From positions 2,790,001 through 2,854,000 of the forward strand of contig NZ_FNSQ01000005.1 in the NCBI RefSeq assembly GCF_900105205.1: a stretch of 64,000 nt of DNA, in the 5' to 3' direction. The notes under the pieces were generated by a model. It was given only the letters and a program-made list of their open reading frames with translations, had not been told where the DNA came from and searched no databases. This DNA comes from Microbacterium hydrocarbonoxydans (GTDB taxonomy: Bacteria > Actinomycetota > Actinomycetes > Actinomycetales > Microbacteriaceae). Positions 1 through 8,375 of the stretch are shown here, piece by piece; position 1 is the stretch's first letter, and every line of letters begins with the position of its first letter. A program made the position numbers and the translations under genes.

Positions 1-588
1 CTCACCGGATCCGCCGGCGTCTTCGCGGCGGGCGCAGACATCGCGCAGCTCCGCGAGCGCACGGCGGAGGATGCCAGGAAGGGCATCAACGCGATGGCTT
101 TCATCCGCATCCACGAACTGCCCATGCCCGTGATCGCGGCGATCGACGGGTACGCGCTGGGCGGCGGAGCGGAGCTCGCCTACGCCGCCGACATCCGCAT
201 CGCCACGTCCTCGCTGCGCATCGGGAACCCCGAGACGGGACTCGGCATCATCGCCGCCGCCGGTGCGACCTGGCGGCTGCCCGAGATCGTCGGCGAGGCC
301 AGGGCGAGCGAACTGCTGCTCACCGGCCGGTCGCTCGACGCGGAGGAGGCGCTGCAGTGGGGCCTCGTGTCGTCCCTGCATCCGGCCGACGAGCTGCTGG
401 CCGCAGCGCACGGCATCGCCGACCGCATCGCCGCGAACGACCCGTTAGCCACCCAGCAGACCAAACGCGCACTGCGGACGCCCAGGGCCCAGCACCCCGC
501 CGTCGAGCTCGAACTGCAGGCGGAGCTCTTCGACTCGCCGGAGAAGCACCGTCGCATGACCGCATTCCTCGAGAGGAAGAGCCGATGA
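1..588 (+). CDS. paaF: Enoyl-CoA hydratase/isomerase, 5' end outside window
   Basis: The reading frame is open from base 1, so the N-terminus lies outside the window. The product is a crotonase-fold enzyme that would hydrate the 2,3-dehydroadipyl-CoA intermediate of phenylacetate breakdown in the cytoplasm. The first visible residues contain FAAGADI, the family's first oxyanion-hole segment, followed by YALGGGAELA, the second. The C-terminal KHRRMTAFLERK resembles the usual tail of short-chain enoyl-CoA hydratases. Its stop codon overlaps the start of the paaH-like gene by four bases, which indicates translational coupling in a paaF-H-Z-I-K operon. Assignment to PaaF rather than another crotonase rests on these neighbours. 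Confidence 0.85.
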   Translation, partial: LTGSAGVFAAGADIAQLRERTAEDARKGINAMAFIRIHELPMPVIAAIDGYALGGGAELAYAADIRIATSSLRIGNPETGLGIIAAAGATWRLPEIVGEARASELLLTGRSLDAEEALQWGLVSSLHPADELLAAAHGIADRIAANDPLATQQTKRALRTPRAQHPAVELELQAELFDSPEKHRRMTAFLERKSR

Positions 589-1451
589 GTCCCCAGACGA
601 CCGGTCCCGAGACGGTCGGGATCCTCGGCGGCGGCCGCATGGGCGCGGGCATCGCCCACGCATTCCTCCTGGCGGGTTCGAAGGTCATCGTCGTCGAACG
701 CGATGCAGCGAGCGCAGACGCCGCCAGACACCGCATCGAGGAGAGCATCCGTCGTTCCGTCGAACGCGACCCGTCGCTCGATGCGAACCGGATCGCCGAT
801 CGGCTCACCACCGGCATCGACATCGCCGGGTTCTCCGACGCCGCCCTCGTGGTGGAGGCCGTGCCGGAGGACCGGCAGCTCAAGGAGGAGGCACTCGGAC
901 GTGCCGAGGCCGCGATGGACCCGACAGCGGTCCTGGCGAGCAATACCTCCTCGATCTCCATCGACGACCTCGCCGCCGCCCGTGTGCTCCCTGACCGCTT
1001 CCTCGGTCTGCACTTCTTCAATCCGGTGCCGGCGTCGGCGCTGGTCGAGATCGTGCACGGGTCCTCGACCGGTGCCGACACCACCGCCCGTGCACAGGAC
1101 TGGGTGCGCGCTCTCGGCAAGACTCCGATCGTCGTGCGGGACTCCCCCGGCTTCGCGTCGTCCCGCCTCGGGGTGATGCTCGGTCTCGAGGCGATCCGCA
1201 TGCTCGAGGAGGGCGTCGCCTCGGCCGAGGACATCGATGCGGCGATGACCCTGGGGTACCGGCATCCGACGGGTCCGCTGCGCACGACCGACGTGGTGGG
1301 GCTCGATGTGCGGCTGGGTATCGCTGAGGAGCTGGAGCGCACGCTCGGGGAGCGCTTCGCCCCGCCGCCGCTGCTGCGGCGAATGGTCGCGGAGGGCAGG
1401 CTCGGCCGCAAGAGCGGCGAAGGTTTCTACGTATGGAACGAGGAGAGATGA
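585..1451 (+). CDS. paaH: 3-hydroxyacyl-CoA dehydrogenase
   Basis: The 288-residue protein should oxidise 3-hydroxyadipyl-CoA to 3-oxoadipyl-CoA with NAD. The N-terminal Rossmann fold opens with GILGGGRMGAGIAHAF. SNTSSI and GLHFFNPVP carry the conserved serine and the histidine of the catalytic pair, and the C-terminal helical domain contains HPTGPLRTTDVVGLD. The ATG at 585 overlaps the upstream stop as ATGA; a longer frame extends upstream, but the Rossmann motif begins about ten residues after this ATG, so this start is preferred. Its stop overlaps the next start in the same way. No thiolase (paaJ) is visible and it may lie upstream of the window. Confidence 0.92.
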   Translation: MSPQTTGPETVGILGGGRMGAGIAHAFLLAGSKVIVVERDAASADAARHRIEESIRRSVERDPSLDANRIADRLTTGIDIAGFSDAALVVEAVPEDRQLKEEALGRAEAAMDPTAVLASNTSSISIDDLAAARVLPDRFLGLHFFNPVPASALVEIVHGSSTGADTTARAQDWVRALGKTPIVVRDSPGFASSRLGVMLGLEAIRMLEEGVASAEDIDAAMTLGYRHPTGPLRTTDVVGLDVRLGIAEELERTLGERFAPPPLLRRMVAEGRLGRKSGEGFYVWNEER

Positions 1452-3529
1452 CCGAGTATCTGGCGAGCTATGTGCAGGGCGAGTGGTGGACCCCGTCGTC
1501 CGACGCTCGAGCATCCGAGGTCCGTGACGCATCCACCGGCGAGGTGATCACGCGGGTCTCCACCGACGGCCTCGACCTCGCCGGCGCGCTCGAGTACGGT
1601 CGCACCGTGGGGCACCGCAGTTTGGCCGCGCTCACCTTCCACCAGCGCGCCGTGCTCCTCAAGCAGTTCGCCCTCGCGCTCACCGCCCGCAAGGACGAGC
1701 TCTACGCACTGTCGGCGCGCACGGGCGCGACCACCTCCGACTCGTGGGTCGACATCGACGGCGGCATCGGCGTCCTCTTCTCGTACTCGGGCAAGGGCCG
1801 GCGCGAGCTGCCGAACAGCCGGGTGCACGTCGACGGCCCGGTCGAGCCGCTGTCGAAGGACGGCTCGTTCCTCGGCCGCCACGTCTACACGACGCTGCCC
1901 GGCATCGCTGTGCAGATCAACGCCTTCAACTTCCCCGTCTGGGGCTCGCTCGAGAAGCTCGCCCCCGCCTTCCTCGCGGGCATGCCGACTCTCGTGAAGC
2001 CCGCGACGCCCACCGGCTACGTCGCCGAGGCGATGGTGCGCATCCTGGTCGAGTCGGGGCTGCTCCCCGAGGGATCGCTGCAGCTTGTCAGCGGCAGCGT
2101 GCCCGACCTGTTCGAGAACCTGCGCCTGGGCGACATCGTCGGCTTCACCGGCAGCGCATCGACGGCGGAGAGCCTGAAGGCGCATGCCGTCGTGCAGACC
2201 GGCGGGGTGCGGTTCACCGCGGAGACCGATTCCATCAACGCCTCGGTGCTCGGCACGGACGCGGTCGAGGGCACGCCGGAGTTCGACGCCTACGTCCGCC
2301 AGCTCGTCACGGAGATGACGACGAAGGCAGGGCAGAAGTGCACGGCGATCCGCCGTGCGATCGTGCCCGAGAACACGGCGGATGCGGTGATCGCCGCCGT
2401 CCAGGCGCGCATCACGACGAAGACCGTGCTCGGGGACCCCCGTGCGGAGGGGGTCACGATGGGGCCTCTCGCATCGACCACTCAGCGCGACGAGGTACTG
2501 CGCCAGGTGGGCCGGCTGCAGGATGCCGGCGGACGCATCGTCGTCGGCACGACGGACGCTCCCGAGGTGCGCCGGATCGACGGCAGCACAGGACCGTCCC
2601 CCGACGGCGCCTTCGTCTCTCCCGTGCTCCTGCGCTTCGATGACGCGCAGGCCGACGCGGTGCACTCGATCGAGGCCTTCGGTCCTGTCTCGTCTCTGGT
2701 CACCTACACGAGCATCGACGAGGCCGCCGCACTGGTCGCACGCGGAGGAGGTTCGCTCGTGACCAGCATCGCCACGCACGATCCGCTCCAGGCCGTCGAG
2801 CTCGCCACCCGCATCGCCCCGTTCAACGGCCGCATGCTGCTGCTCGACCGCGACGACGCCCGGTCCTCGACCGGGCACGGATCGCCGCTCCCCAACCTCG
2901 TGCACGGTGGGCCGGGGCGCGCGGGCGGCGGCGAGGAGCTCGGCGGCATCCGGGCCGTGCTGCACCACATGCAGCGCACCGCGGTGCAGGGCTCGCCGGA
3001 GATGCTCACGGCGCTGACCGGCGTATGGCACGCAGGGGCGGCATCGCAGTCCGGCGGGCGGCATCCGTTCCGCAAATCCCTCGCCGAGCTGCGGATCGGC
3101 GACCAGATCGTGTCCGTGTCCCGCGAGGTCACGCTCGACGACATCGAGACGTTCGCGCGATTCACCGGCGACACGTTCTACGCCCACATGGACGAGGATG
3201 CCGCGGCAGCGAACCCGTTCTTCCCCGGACGCGTCGCCCACGGATATCTGCTCGTGTCCTGGGCTGCCGGCCTCTTCGTCGACCCGGAGCCCGGCCCGGT
3301 GCTGGCGAACTACGGGCTCGAGAACCTGAGGTTCCTGACGCCGGTCTCCCCCGGCGACACGATCCGCGTCGAGCTCACCGCCAAGCAGATCACGCCGCGC
3401 GAGACCGACGAGTACGGCGAGGTGCGCTGGGATGCCGTGATCCGCAACCAGGGCGATGAGGTCGTCGCGACCTACGACGTGCTCACTCTGGTGAACAAGG
3501 AGCCGACGCCAGAGGCAGTGCCCGCATGA
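1448..3529 (+). CDS. paaZ: Bifunctional oxepin-CoA hydrolase/aldehyde dehydrogenase
   Basis: This 693-residue protein matches the ring-opening enzyme PaaZ, normally about 680 residues. Residues 1 to about 515 form an aldehyde dehydrogenase domain with the catalytic cysteine in AGQKCTAIRR (near C298) and the general base in FTAETDS. From about residue 540 a MaoC-type hotdog hydratase domain follows, with FTGDTFYAHMDEDAA and GRVAHGYL. The hydratase opens the oxepin ring and the dehydrogenase oxidises the resulting semialdehyde. The start at 1448 overlaps the paaH stop (ATGA); an in-frame ATG at 1433 would give a less usual overlap. The stop overlaps the paaI start. Confidence 0.95.
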   Translation: MTEYLASYVQGEWWTPSSDARASEVRDASTGEVITRVSTDGLDLAGALEYGRTVGHRSLAALTFHQRAVLLKQFALALTARKDELYALSARTGATTSDSWVDIDGGIGVLFSYSGKGRRELPNSRVHVDGPVEPLSKDGSFLGRHVYTTLPGIAVQINAFNFPVWGSLEKLAPAFLAGMPTLVKPATPTGYVAEAMVRILVESGLLPEGSLQLVSGSVPDLFENLRLGDIVGFTGSASTAESLKAHAVVQTGGVRFTAETDSINASVLGTDAVEGTPEFDAYVRQLVTEMTTKAGQKCTAIRRAIVPENTADAVIAAVQARITTKTVLGDPRAEGVTMGPLASTTQRDEVLRQVGRLQDAGGRIVVGTTDAPEVRRIDGSTGPSPDGAFVSPVLLRFDDAQADAVHSIEAFGPVSSLVTYTSIDEAAALVARGGGSLVTSIATHDPLQAVELATRIAPFNGRMLLLDRDDARSSTGHGSPLPNLVHGGPGRAGGGEELGGIRAVLHHMQRTAVQGSPEMLTALTGVWHAGAASQSGGRHPFRKSLAELRIGDQIVSVSREVTLDDIETFARFTGDTFYAHMDEDAAAANPFFPGRVAHGYLLVSWAAGLFVDPEPGPVLANYGLENLRFLTPVSPGDTIRVELTAKQITPRETDEYGEVRWDAVIRNQGDEVVATYDVLTLVNKEPTPEAVPA

Positions 3530-3918
3530 GGCCGATGATGCAGCGCGACGCGGCCTCGACGATGCTCGGGATGACGGTCGAGCACGATGCCCCCGGCGAG
3601 GCCGTCGTCTCGATGACCGTGCGCGAGGACATGCTCAACGGCTTCGCGATCACACACGGCGGCCTCGTGTTCACCCTGGCGGACACGGCCTTCGCGATCG
3701 CCTGCAACGAGGACGAGCGGGTCACCGTCGCCGGCGGCGCCGACATCGCCTTCCTGAAGTCCACGACGGTCGGTCAGCGCCTCACTGCACGAGCGATCCG
3801 TCGTGTGGTCAGCGGTCGCAACGGCCTCTACGACGTCACGGTGACGGACGAGTCGGGCGACGTGGTCGCGGAGGTGCGCGGGCGCTCGCTCACGACGAAC
3901 CGACCGCATCCCCGCTGA
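3526..3918 (+). CDS. paaI: Hydroxyphenylacetyl-CoA thioesterase
   Basis: A 130-residue hotdog-fold thioesterase, the usual PaaI size. The motif HGGLVFTLADTAFAIACN near residues 45-62 contains the conserved HGG and the catalytic aspartate of the family. PaaI is thought to release CoA from dead-end ring-hydroxylated thioesters when the epoxidase misfires. The ATG at 3526 overlaps the paaZ stop by four bases, so translation is probably coupled. It ends 35 bases before the phenylacetate-CoA ligase gene. Confidence 0.92.
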   Translation: MRPMMQRDAASTMLGMTVEHDAPGEAVVSMTVREDMLNGFAITHGGLVFTLADTAFAIACNEDERVTVAGGADIAFLKSTTVGQRLTARAIRRVVSGRNGLYDVTVTDESGDVVAEVRGRSLTTNRPHPR

Positions 3919-3953
3919 CCTCTGCCTGATCCACCACGACGAAGGAGTCGACG

Positions 3954-5249
3954 ATGAAGGGAATCCACGCCGAGATCGGCGTCGAGACCGAGCTGCACTC
4001 CCCCGATGCGCTCGGGCGACTGCAGCTGCAGCGACTGCAGTGGACCGTACACCACGCCTACGAGAACGTGCCGCTCTACAGGCGGACCTTCGACGAGCGC
4101 GGTGTTCGTCCCGACGACATCCGCACCCTCGACGACGTGCAGCGGTTGCCGTTCACGACCAAGGCCGACCTGCGCGACACTTACCCGTTCGGCATGTTCG
4201 CGGTGCCGATGGCCGATGTGCGGCGCATCCACGCGTCCTCGGGGACGACCGGGCGCCCCACCGTGGTGGGGTACACCGAGGGCGACTTGGGGCGCTGGAG
4301 CGACCTCGTCGCGCGGTCGCTGCACGCCGCGGGCATCCGCGCGGGAATGAAGGTCCACAATGCCTACGGCTACGGGCTGTTCACCGGCGGTCTCGGGGCC
4401 CACGCGGGGATCGAGCGCCTGGGCGCGACGGTCATCCCGGTCTCCGGAGGCCAGACGGCTCGCCAGGCGCAGCTCATCACCGACTTCCGCCCCGATGCGA
4501 TCCTCTGCACGCCGAGCTACCTGCTCACGATCGCGGACGCGTTGGAGGCTGCCGGGATCGACCCGACGACCACCTCCCTGCGAGTCGCCGTGCTGGGCGC
4601 CGAGCCGTGGACGAATGAGATGCGACGCGAGATCGAACGGCGGCTCGCCATCGACGCGGTGGACATCTACGGGCTCAGCGAGGTGATGGGACCCGGCGTC
4701 GCCAGCGAGAGCGTGCTGACCAAGGACGGACCGCACATCTGGGAGGACCATTTCCTTCCTGAGGTCATCGACGCCGACACGGGCGACCGGCTGCCGGACG
4801 GCGAGCTCGGCGAGCTCGTGTTCACCTCGCTCACCAAGGAGGCGTTCCCCGTCATCCGCTATCGCACGCGAGATCTCACGCGCCTGCTGCCGGGGACGAC
4901 GTATCCGGCGCTGCGGCGCATGGAGAAGATCACCGGGCGCAACGACGACATGATCATCCTGCGCGGTGTGAACCTGTTCCCGACGCAGATCGAGGAGCTC
5001 GTGATGGGGATCGAGACGCTGACTCCGCACTTCGTGCTCGAGCTGCACCACGTCGCGCAGCTCGACACGCTCACGGTGCGCATCGAACGGCATCCGTCGT
5101 TGAGCGCCGAGGAGTGCGATGCCGCGGCCGCCGTCCTCACTCATCGCATCAAGATGCACATCGGCACGAGCGTCGACGTGCGCGTCGAGGAGCCGGGGGC
5201 GCTCCCGCGCAGCGAGGGGAAGTACCAGCGGGTGTACGACCTGCGCTGA
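3954..5249 (+). CDS. paaK: Phenylacetate-CoA ligase
   Basis: The 431-residue adenylate-forming enzyme activates phenylacetate to phenylacetyl-CoA with ATP and is the entry step of the pathway. The phosphate-binding loop SSGTTGRPTVVGYT lies near residue 95, GAEPWTNEMR and DIYGLSEVMGPGVA carry the adenylate-binding region, and GRNDDMIILRGVNLFPTQIE marks the hinge to the C-terminal domain. Length and motifs match PaaK. A strong Shine-Dalgarno sequence (GAAGGAG) lies 6 bases before the ATG. It is the last gene of the first paa block; what follows is a toxin-antitoxin pair rather than paaA. Confidence 0.95.
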   Translation: MKGIHAEIGVETELHSPDALGRLQLQRLQWTVHHAYENVPLYRRTFDERGVRPDDIRTLDDVQRLPFTTKADLRDTYPFGMFAVPMADVRRIHASSGTTGRPTVVGYTEGDLGRWSDLVARSLHAAGIRAGMKVHNAYGYGLFTGGLGAHAGIERLGATVIPVSGGQTARQAQLITDFRPDAILCTPSYLLTIADALEAAGIDPTTTSLRVAVLGAEPWTNEMRREIERRLAIDAVDIYGLSEVMGPGVASESVLTKDGPHIWEDHFLPEVIDADTGDRLPDGELGELVFTSLTKEAFPVIRYRTRDLTRLLPGTTYPALRRMEKITGRNDDMIILRGVNLFPTQIEELVMGIETLTPHFVLELHHVAQLDTLTVRIERHPSLSAEECDAAAAVLTHRIKMHIGTSVDVRVEEPGALPRSEGKYQRVYDLR

Positions 5250-5297
5250 GCGATATCGCGGATGTGCTATATCGCTTATTCGCGATATCATCGGACC
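5250..5297 (+). promoter_or_regulatory. Leaderless promoter surrounded by three GATATC-type sites
   Basis: Three copies of one short motif lie directly before the antitoxin gene: the perfect palindrome GCGATATCGC at 5250-5259, GCTATATCGC at 5266-5275, and GCGATATC at 5282-5289. The sequence TATCAT at 5286-5291 is a good -10 element and is separated by six bases from the ATG at 5298, which fits a leaderless transcript. The third motif copy overlaps this -10. This is the expected layout for autorepression by the XRE domain of the downstream protein. The sites are seen; the binding is inferred. Confidence 0.65.
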
Positions 5298-5792
5298 ATG
5301 AGTCGTGCCGCCGAACTGATCCGTCACGCCCGTCGCCAGAGCGGGCTGACGCAGTCGACTCTGGCGAGACTTGCGAACACCCCTCAGAGTGTGATCAGCG
5401 AGTATGAGACCGGACGGCGTGAGCCGTCCTTCGATGCGGTCGACAGACTGATCTCGGCCGCGGGTCTCGTCATCGAGGTCGCTTCGCGACCTGTGGATGA
5501 GGAGAGCGAGCGCGCCAGGGTGATCGCTCGATCGAGCGAGTTGCGACGCACCCTCGTCCCGCTCGGGGCACAGCGCATCCGCCTGTTCGGCAGCGTGGCA
5601 CGCGGCGAGGACTCCGAGACCAGTGATATCGATCTGGCCGTGGACGTCGCACCGACGGTGGGCGTGTTCGATCTGCTGCGGATGAGGCACGAGGCCGAGC
5701 GGATACTCGGACGAACGGTCGATCTCGTACCTTTCGACGGCCTCAAACCGGCGGTCGCAGAGAGTGTCGAGCGCGAAGCCATCACCCTGTGA
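5298..5792 (+). CDS. XRE helix-turn-helix/MntA-type nucleotidyltransferase antitoxin
   Basis: This 164-residue protein joins two domains. Residues 5-65 form an XRE helix-turn-helix (RQSGLTQSTLARLANTPQSV, then YETGRREPSFDAVDRL). Residues 75-164 form a minimal nucleotidyltransferase with the GSX10DXD signature at G98-S99 and D110/D112. In the characterised MntA-HepT system such an enzyme silences the HEPN toxin by AMPylating a tyrosine near its active site. Here the DNA-binding domain is part of the same chain, so one protein could neutralise the toxin and repress the operon. A longer start at 5262 is rejected because it would translate the promoter. The stop overlaps the toxin start (GTGA). 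Confidence 0.85.
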   Translation: MSRAAELIRHARRQSGLTQSTLARLANTPQSVISEYETGRREPSFDAVDRLISAAGLVIEVASRPVDEESERARVIARSSELRRTLVPLGAQRIRLFGSVARGEDSETSDIDLAVDVAPTVGVFDLLRMRHEAERILGRTVDLVPFDGLKPAVAESVEREAITL

Positions 5793-6136
5793 GCAGACGT
5801 CTGTCCGAACGGCTCCGCGACATCGTTCGCGCCTGCGAAGCGATCGCTCGCTACGAGCAACGAGTCGACAGCGACGACGAGATCGTCTTCGATGCGATTC
5901 GAGCGCGGCTCATCGAGATCGGCGAAGCTGTGAAGGACCTCGGCGAGGCTGCGGTCGCGACGGAACCGGAGATCCCGTGGACAGAGATCGCCGGCATGCG
6001 CGACTACCTCGCCCACCGCTACTTCGATTCGACGCACGCCATCGTCATGACGACGGCTCGATCCGACGTCCCACTGCTCGCCTCTGCAGCTCGGAGAATG
6101 CTGGCGCGGGAGGCCACCCCGCCCCCGAAGCTGTGA
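5789..6136 (+). CDS. HepT-like HEPN ribonuclease toxin
   Basis: A 115-residue all-helical protein of the DUF86/HepT class. The motif RDYLAHRY at residues 71-78 is exactly the RX4HXY signature: R71 and H76 are expected to be the RNase active site, and Y78 the residue modified by the partner nucleotidyltransferase. The GTG start overlaps the antitoxin stop by four bases, giving an antitoxin-first, co-translated pair. It ends 21 bases from the convergent recQ gene. Toxin function is inferred from the family. The module sits between two halves of the paa pathway. Confidence 0.85.
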   Translation: MSRRLSERLRDIVRACEAIARYEQRVDSDDEIVFDAIRARLIEIGEAVKDLGEAAVATEPEIPWTEIAGMRDYLAHRYFDSTHAIVMTTARSDVPLLASAARRMLAREATPPPKL

Positions 6137-6157
6137 CGATTCAGCCGGGCGCCGTCG

Positions 6158-8281
6158 TCAGCCGCGCAGGGCGAGGGCGAACGGGAGCACCTCGGTGGCG
6201 CCGGCCTCGCGGAGCGTTCGCGCGGCGACCGTGAGCGTCCAGCGGCTGTCGGCCAGATCGTCGACCAGCAGCACGGCCCCTGCGGGCACGTCGAGGTGTG
6301 CGGCGCTGAACCTGTCCCACAGCCCGGCCAGACGGAACACGCTGTTGCCTCCCGGCTGACCGGTCGGTCCGCCGTTCACGAGGTCGAGCGCGCCGAGATA
6401 CGGCAGTCGTCCGATCTCGGCGATGCCCCTGGCGAGGGAGTCGACGAGCAGCGGATGCGACCGCGAGGGCATCGCGATCACCGCGACCGGACGCTGCTGC
6501 CATCCCCAGTCGGCGAGCACCCGCACGCAGCCGGCGAGCACCTGCGGCGAGACGGCCGCGTCGGGCGCGCCCGCTGCGAAGAGCTCACGCAGGGTTCCGC
6601 CCCATCCGAGGTCGGTGAGCCGGGCGAGCGCTCGGCCCTCGCCGGCCTGCTCGCCGGCCGGGATGCGACCCTTGACCGGGACGTCGAGCCGGTCCGCGCC
6701 GGTCGGCCAGGCCTTGCGCGGCTCGATCGGAACACCCACGCGGTCGAGGGAGGCCGCCGCCTGAGTCGTGGCGGAAGCCCCCACCTCGCTCGGGAACCAG
6801 ACCCCAGCGCAGTTGTCGCACCGGCCGCACGGGGCCGCCGTGTCGTCATCCAGCGTGCGCTGCAGGAACTCCATCCGGCATCCGTCGGTCTGCTCGTAAT
6901 CGATCATGTGTTGCTGCTCGGCGCGGCGTTCGGCAGCGATGCGCTCATAGCGCTCGGCGTCATAGGTCCAGGGCTCTCCGGTCGAGACCCACCCGCCCTG
7001 CACGCGGCGGACCGCGCCGTCGACATCGAGCACCTTCAGCAGGAGCTCGAGCGGGGTGCGCCGGATGTCGACCATCGCCTCGAGCGCCGGCGTCGAGATC
7101 GGCTCCGGCCCGAGAGCGGCGATGACACGCTCGGCGCGCTCACGATCGGGCATGGACGCGGTCGCGAAGTAGTGCCAGATGTCGCGGTCCTCGACCCCCG
7201 GCAGCAGGAGCACATCGGCGCTCTCGCTCGCACGACCGGCACGACCCACCTGCTGGTAGTAGGCCACCGGCGAGGAGGGCGCACCCAGGTGCAGGACGAA
7301 GCCGAGGTCGGGTTTGTCGAAGCCCATCCCCAGCGCGCTCGTCGCCACGAGCGCCTTGACCTCGTTGCGCTTGAGCATCCCCTCGCTCTCCGTGCGCTCG
7401 TCCGTGTCGGTCTGGCCCGTGTAGGCGCGGACCTCGTGCCCGTGCTCGCGCAGCAGTCGAGCCGTGTCGACGGCCGCTGCGACGGTGAGCGTGTAGATGA
7501 TGCCGGAGCCCGGCAGGTCGTCGATATGGCTGAGCAGCCAGGCCAGACGGCTCGCCGAATCGCGCAGCCGCAGGACGCCGAGGCGCAGCGAGGTCCGAGC
7601 CAGAGGCCCGCGGATCGTGAGCACCTCTGCCTGCTCGCTCCCGCGATCGACCGCACCGCTGCCGAGCTGCTCGGCGACGTCCGCGACCACCCTGCTGTTC
7701 GCCGTCGCCGTGGTCGCGAGCACCGGCACCTCGGCCGGCATCTGGTCGATGAGGTCGCGGAGTCGGCGGTAGTCGGGACGGAAGTCATGACCCCAGTCGC
7801 TGATGCAGTGCGCCTCGTCGACCACGAGCATGCCGAGCCGACGGACGAGAGCCGGCAGCTGCTGCTCCCGGAAGGCGGGATTGTTCAGACGCTCCGGCGA
7901 GACGAGCAGCACGTCGACCTCGTCGCGGTCGAGCCGCCCGAGCACCTCGGTCCACTCGTGCGCGTTGGTCGAGTTGATCGCGACGGCCCGCACACCTGCG
8001 CGCTCCGCGGCGGCGATCTGATCCCGCATCAGCGCCAGCAGCGGCGAGACGAGCACCGTCGGTCCTGCTCCCTGTCGACGCAGCAGCAGTGTGGCGACGA
8101 AGTAGACGGCGGACTTTCCCCAGCCGGTGCGCTGCACGACCAGCGCGCGGCGTCGGCGTTCGACGAGCGCTTCGATCGCCTCGTACTGACCGTCGTGGAA
8201 ATCGGCGTCGGATCGACCGACGAGTTCCCGCAGCGCTGCCAGTGCGGCACTGCGTGTATCGGCGGGGGCGGGAGAAGTCAT
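6158..8281 (-). CDS. RecQ-family DNA helicase with C-terminal phosphoribosyltransferase-like domain
   Basis: The 707-residue protein has an SF2 helicase core: Walker A RTGWGKS with K56, DEAH box VVDEAHCISDWGHDFRP near 155-158, and motif VI YYQQVGRAGR. A RecQ zinc-binding region with CGRCDNC follows near residue 480. RecQ normally continues into winged-helix and HRDC domains, but here the last 110 or so residues resemble a type I phosphoribosyltransferase, with the PRPP-loop-like segment AVLLVDDLADSRWTL. It should unwind DNA 3' to 5' during repair; the role of the tail is unknown. The start at 8281 has CAGAGT six bases upstream, consistent with a leaderless mRNA; earlier in-frame codons are less likely. 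Confidence 0.88.
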   Translation of the reverse strand: MTSPAPADTRSAALAALRELVGRSDADFHDGQYEAIEALVERRRRALVVQRTGWGKSAVYFVATLLLRRQGAGPTVLVSPLLALMRDQIAAAERAGVRAVAINSTNAHEWTEVLGRLDRDEVDVLLVSPERLNNPAFREQQLPALVRRLGMLVVDEAHCISDWGHDFRPDYRRLRDLIDQMPAEVPVLATTATANSRVVADVAEQLGSGAVDRGSEQAEVLTIRGPLARTSLRLGVLRLRDSASRLAWLLSHIDDLPGSGIIYTLTVAAAVDTARLLREHGHEVRAYTGQTDTDERTESEGMLKRNEVKALVATSALGMGFDKPDLGFVLHLGAPSSPVAYYQQVGRAGRASESADVLLLPGVEDRDIWHYFATASMPDRERAERVIAALGPEPISTPALEAMVDIRRTPLELLLKVLDVDGAVRRVQGGWVSTGEPWTYDAERYERIAAERRAEQQHMIDYEQTDGCRMEFLQRTLDDDTAAPCGRCDNCAGVWFPSEVGASATTQAAASLDRVGVPIEPRKAWPTGADRLDVPVKGRIPAGEQAGEGRALARLTDLGWGGTLRELFAAGAPDAAVSPQVLAGCVRVLADWGWQQRPVAVIAMPSRSHPLLVDSLARGIAEIGRLPYLGALDLVNGGPTGQPGGNSVFRLAGLWDRFSAAHLDVPAGAVLLVDDLADSRWTLTVAARTLREAGATEVLPFALALRG

Positions 8282-8375
8282 GCCCCCACTCTGCCCGAGG
8301 TGGCAGACACTGGGGTCCGATCCGTCCACAGGGCCGTATCGCCCCGCACCCTGCTGCGTCGTCTAGCGTGGAACG

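Noticed and set aside
180..1532. Long minus-strand open frames opposite the paa genes and other genes (many exceed 300 codons)
   Set aside because: They are antisense shadows typical of high-GC coding DNA, rich in Arg and lacking recognisable domains, and they lie opposite well-supported genes.
5262..5297. Longer N-terminus for the XRE-nucleotidyltransferase protein
   Set aside because: The extra residues would cover the GATATC sites and the -10 element. The helix-turn-helix domain begins after the ATG at 5298.
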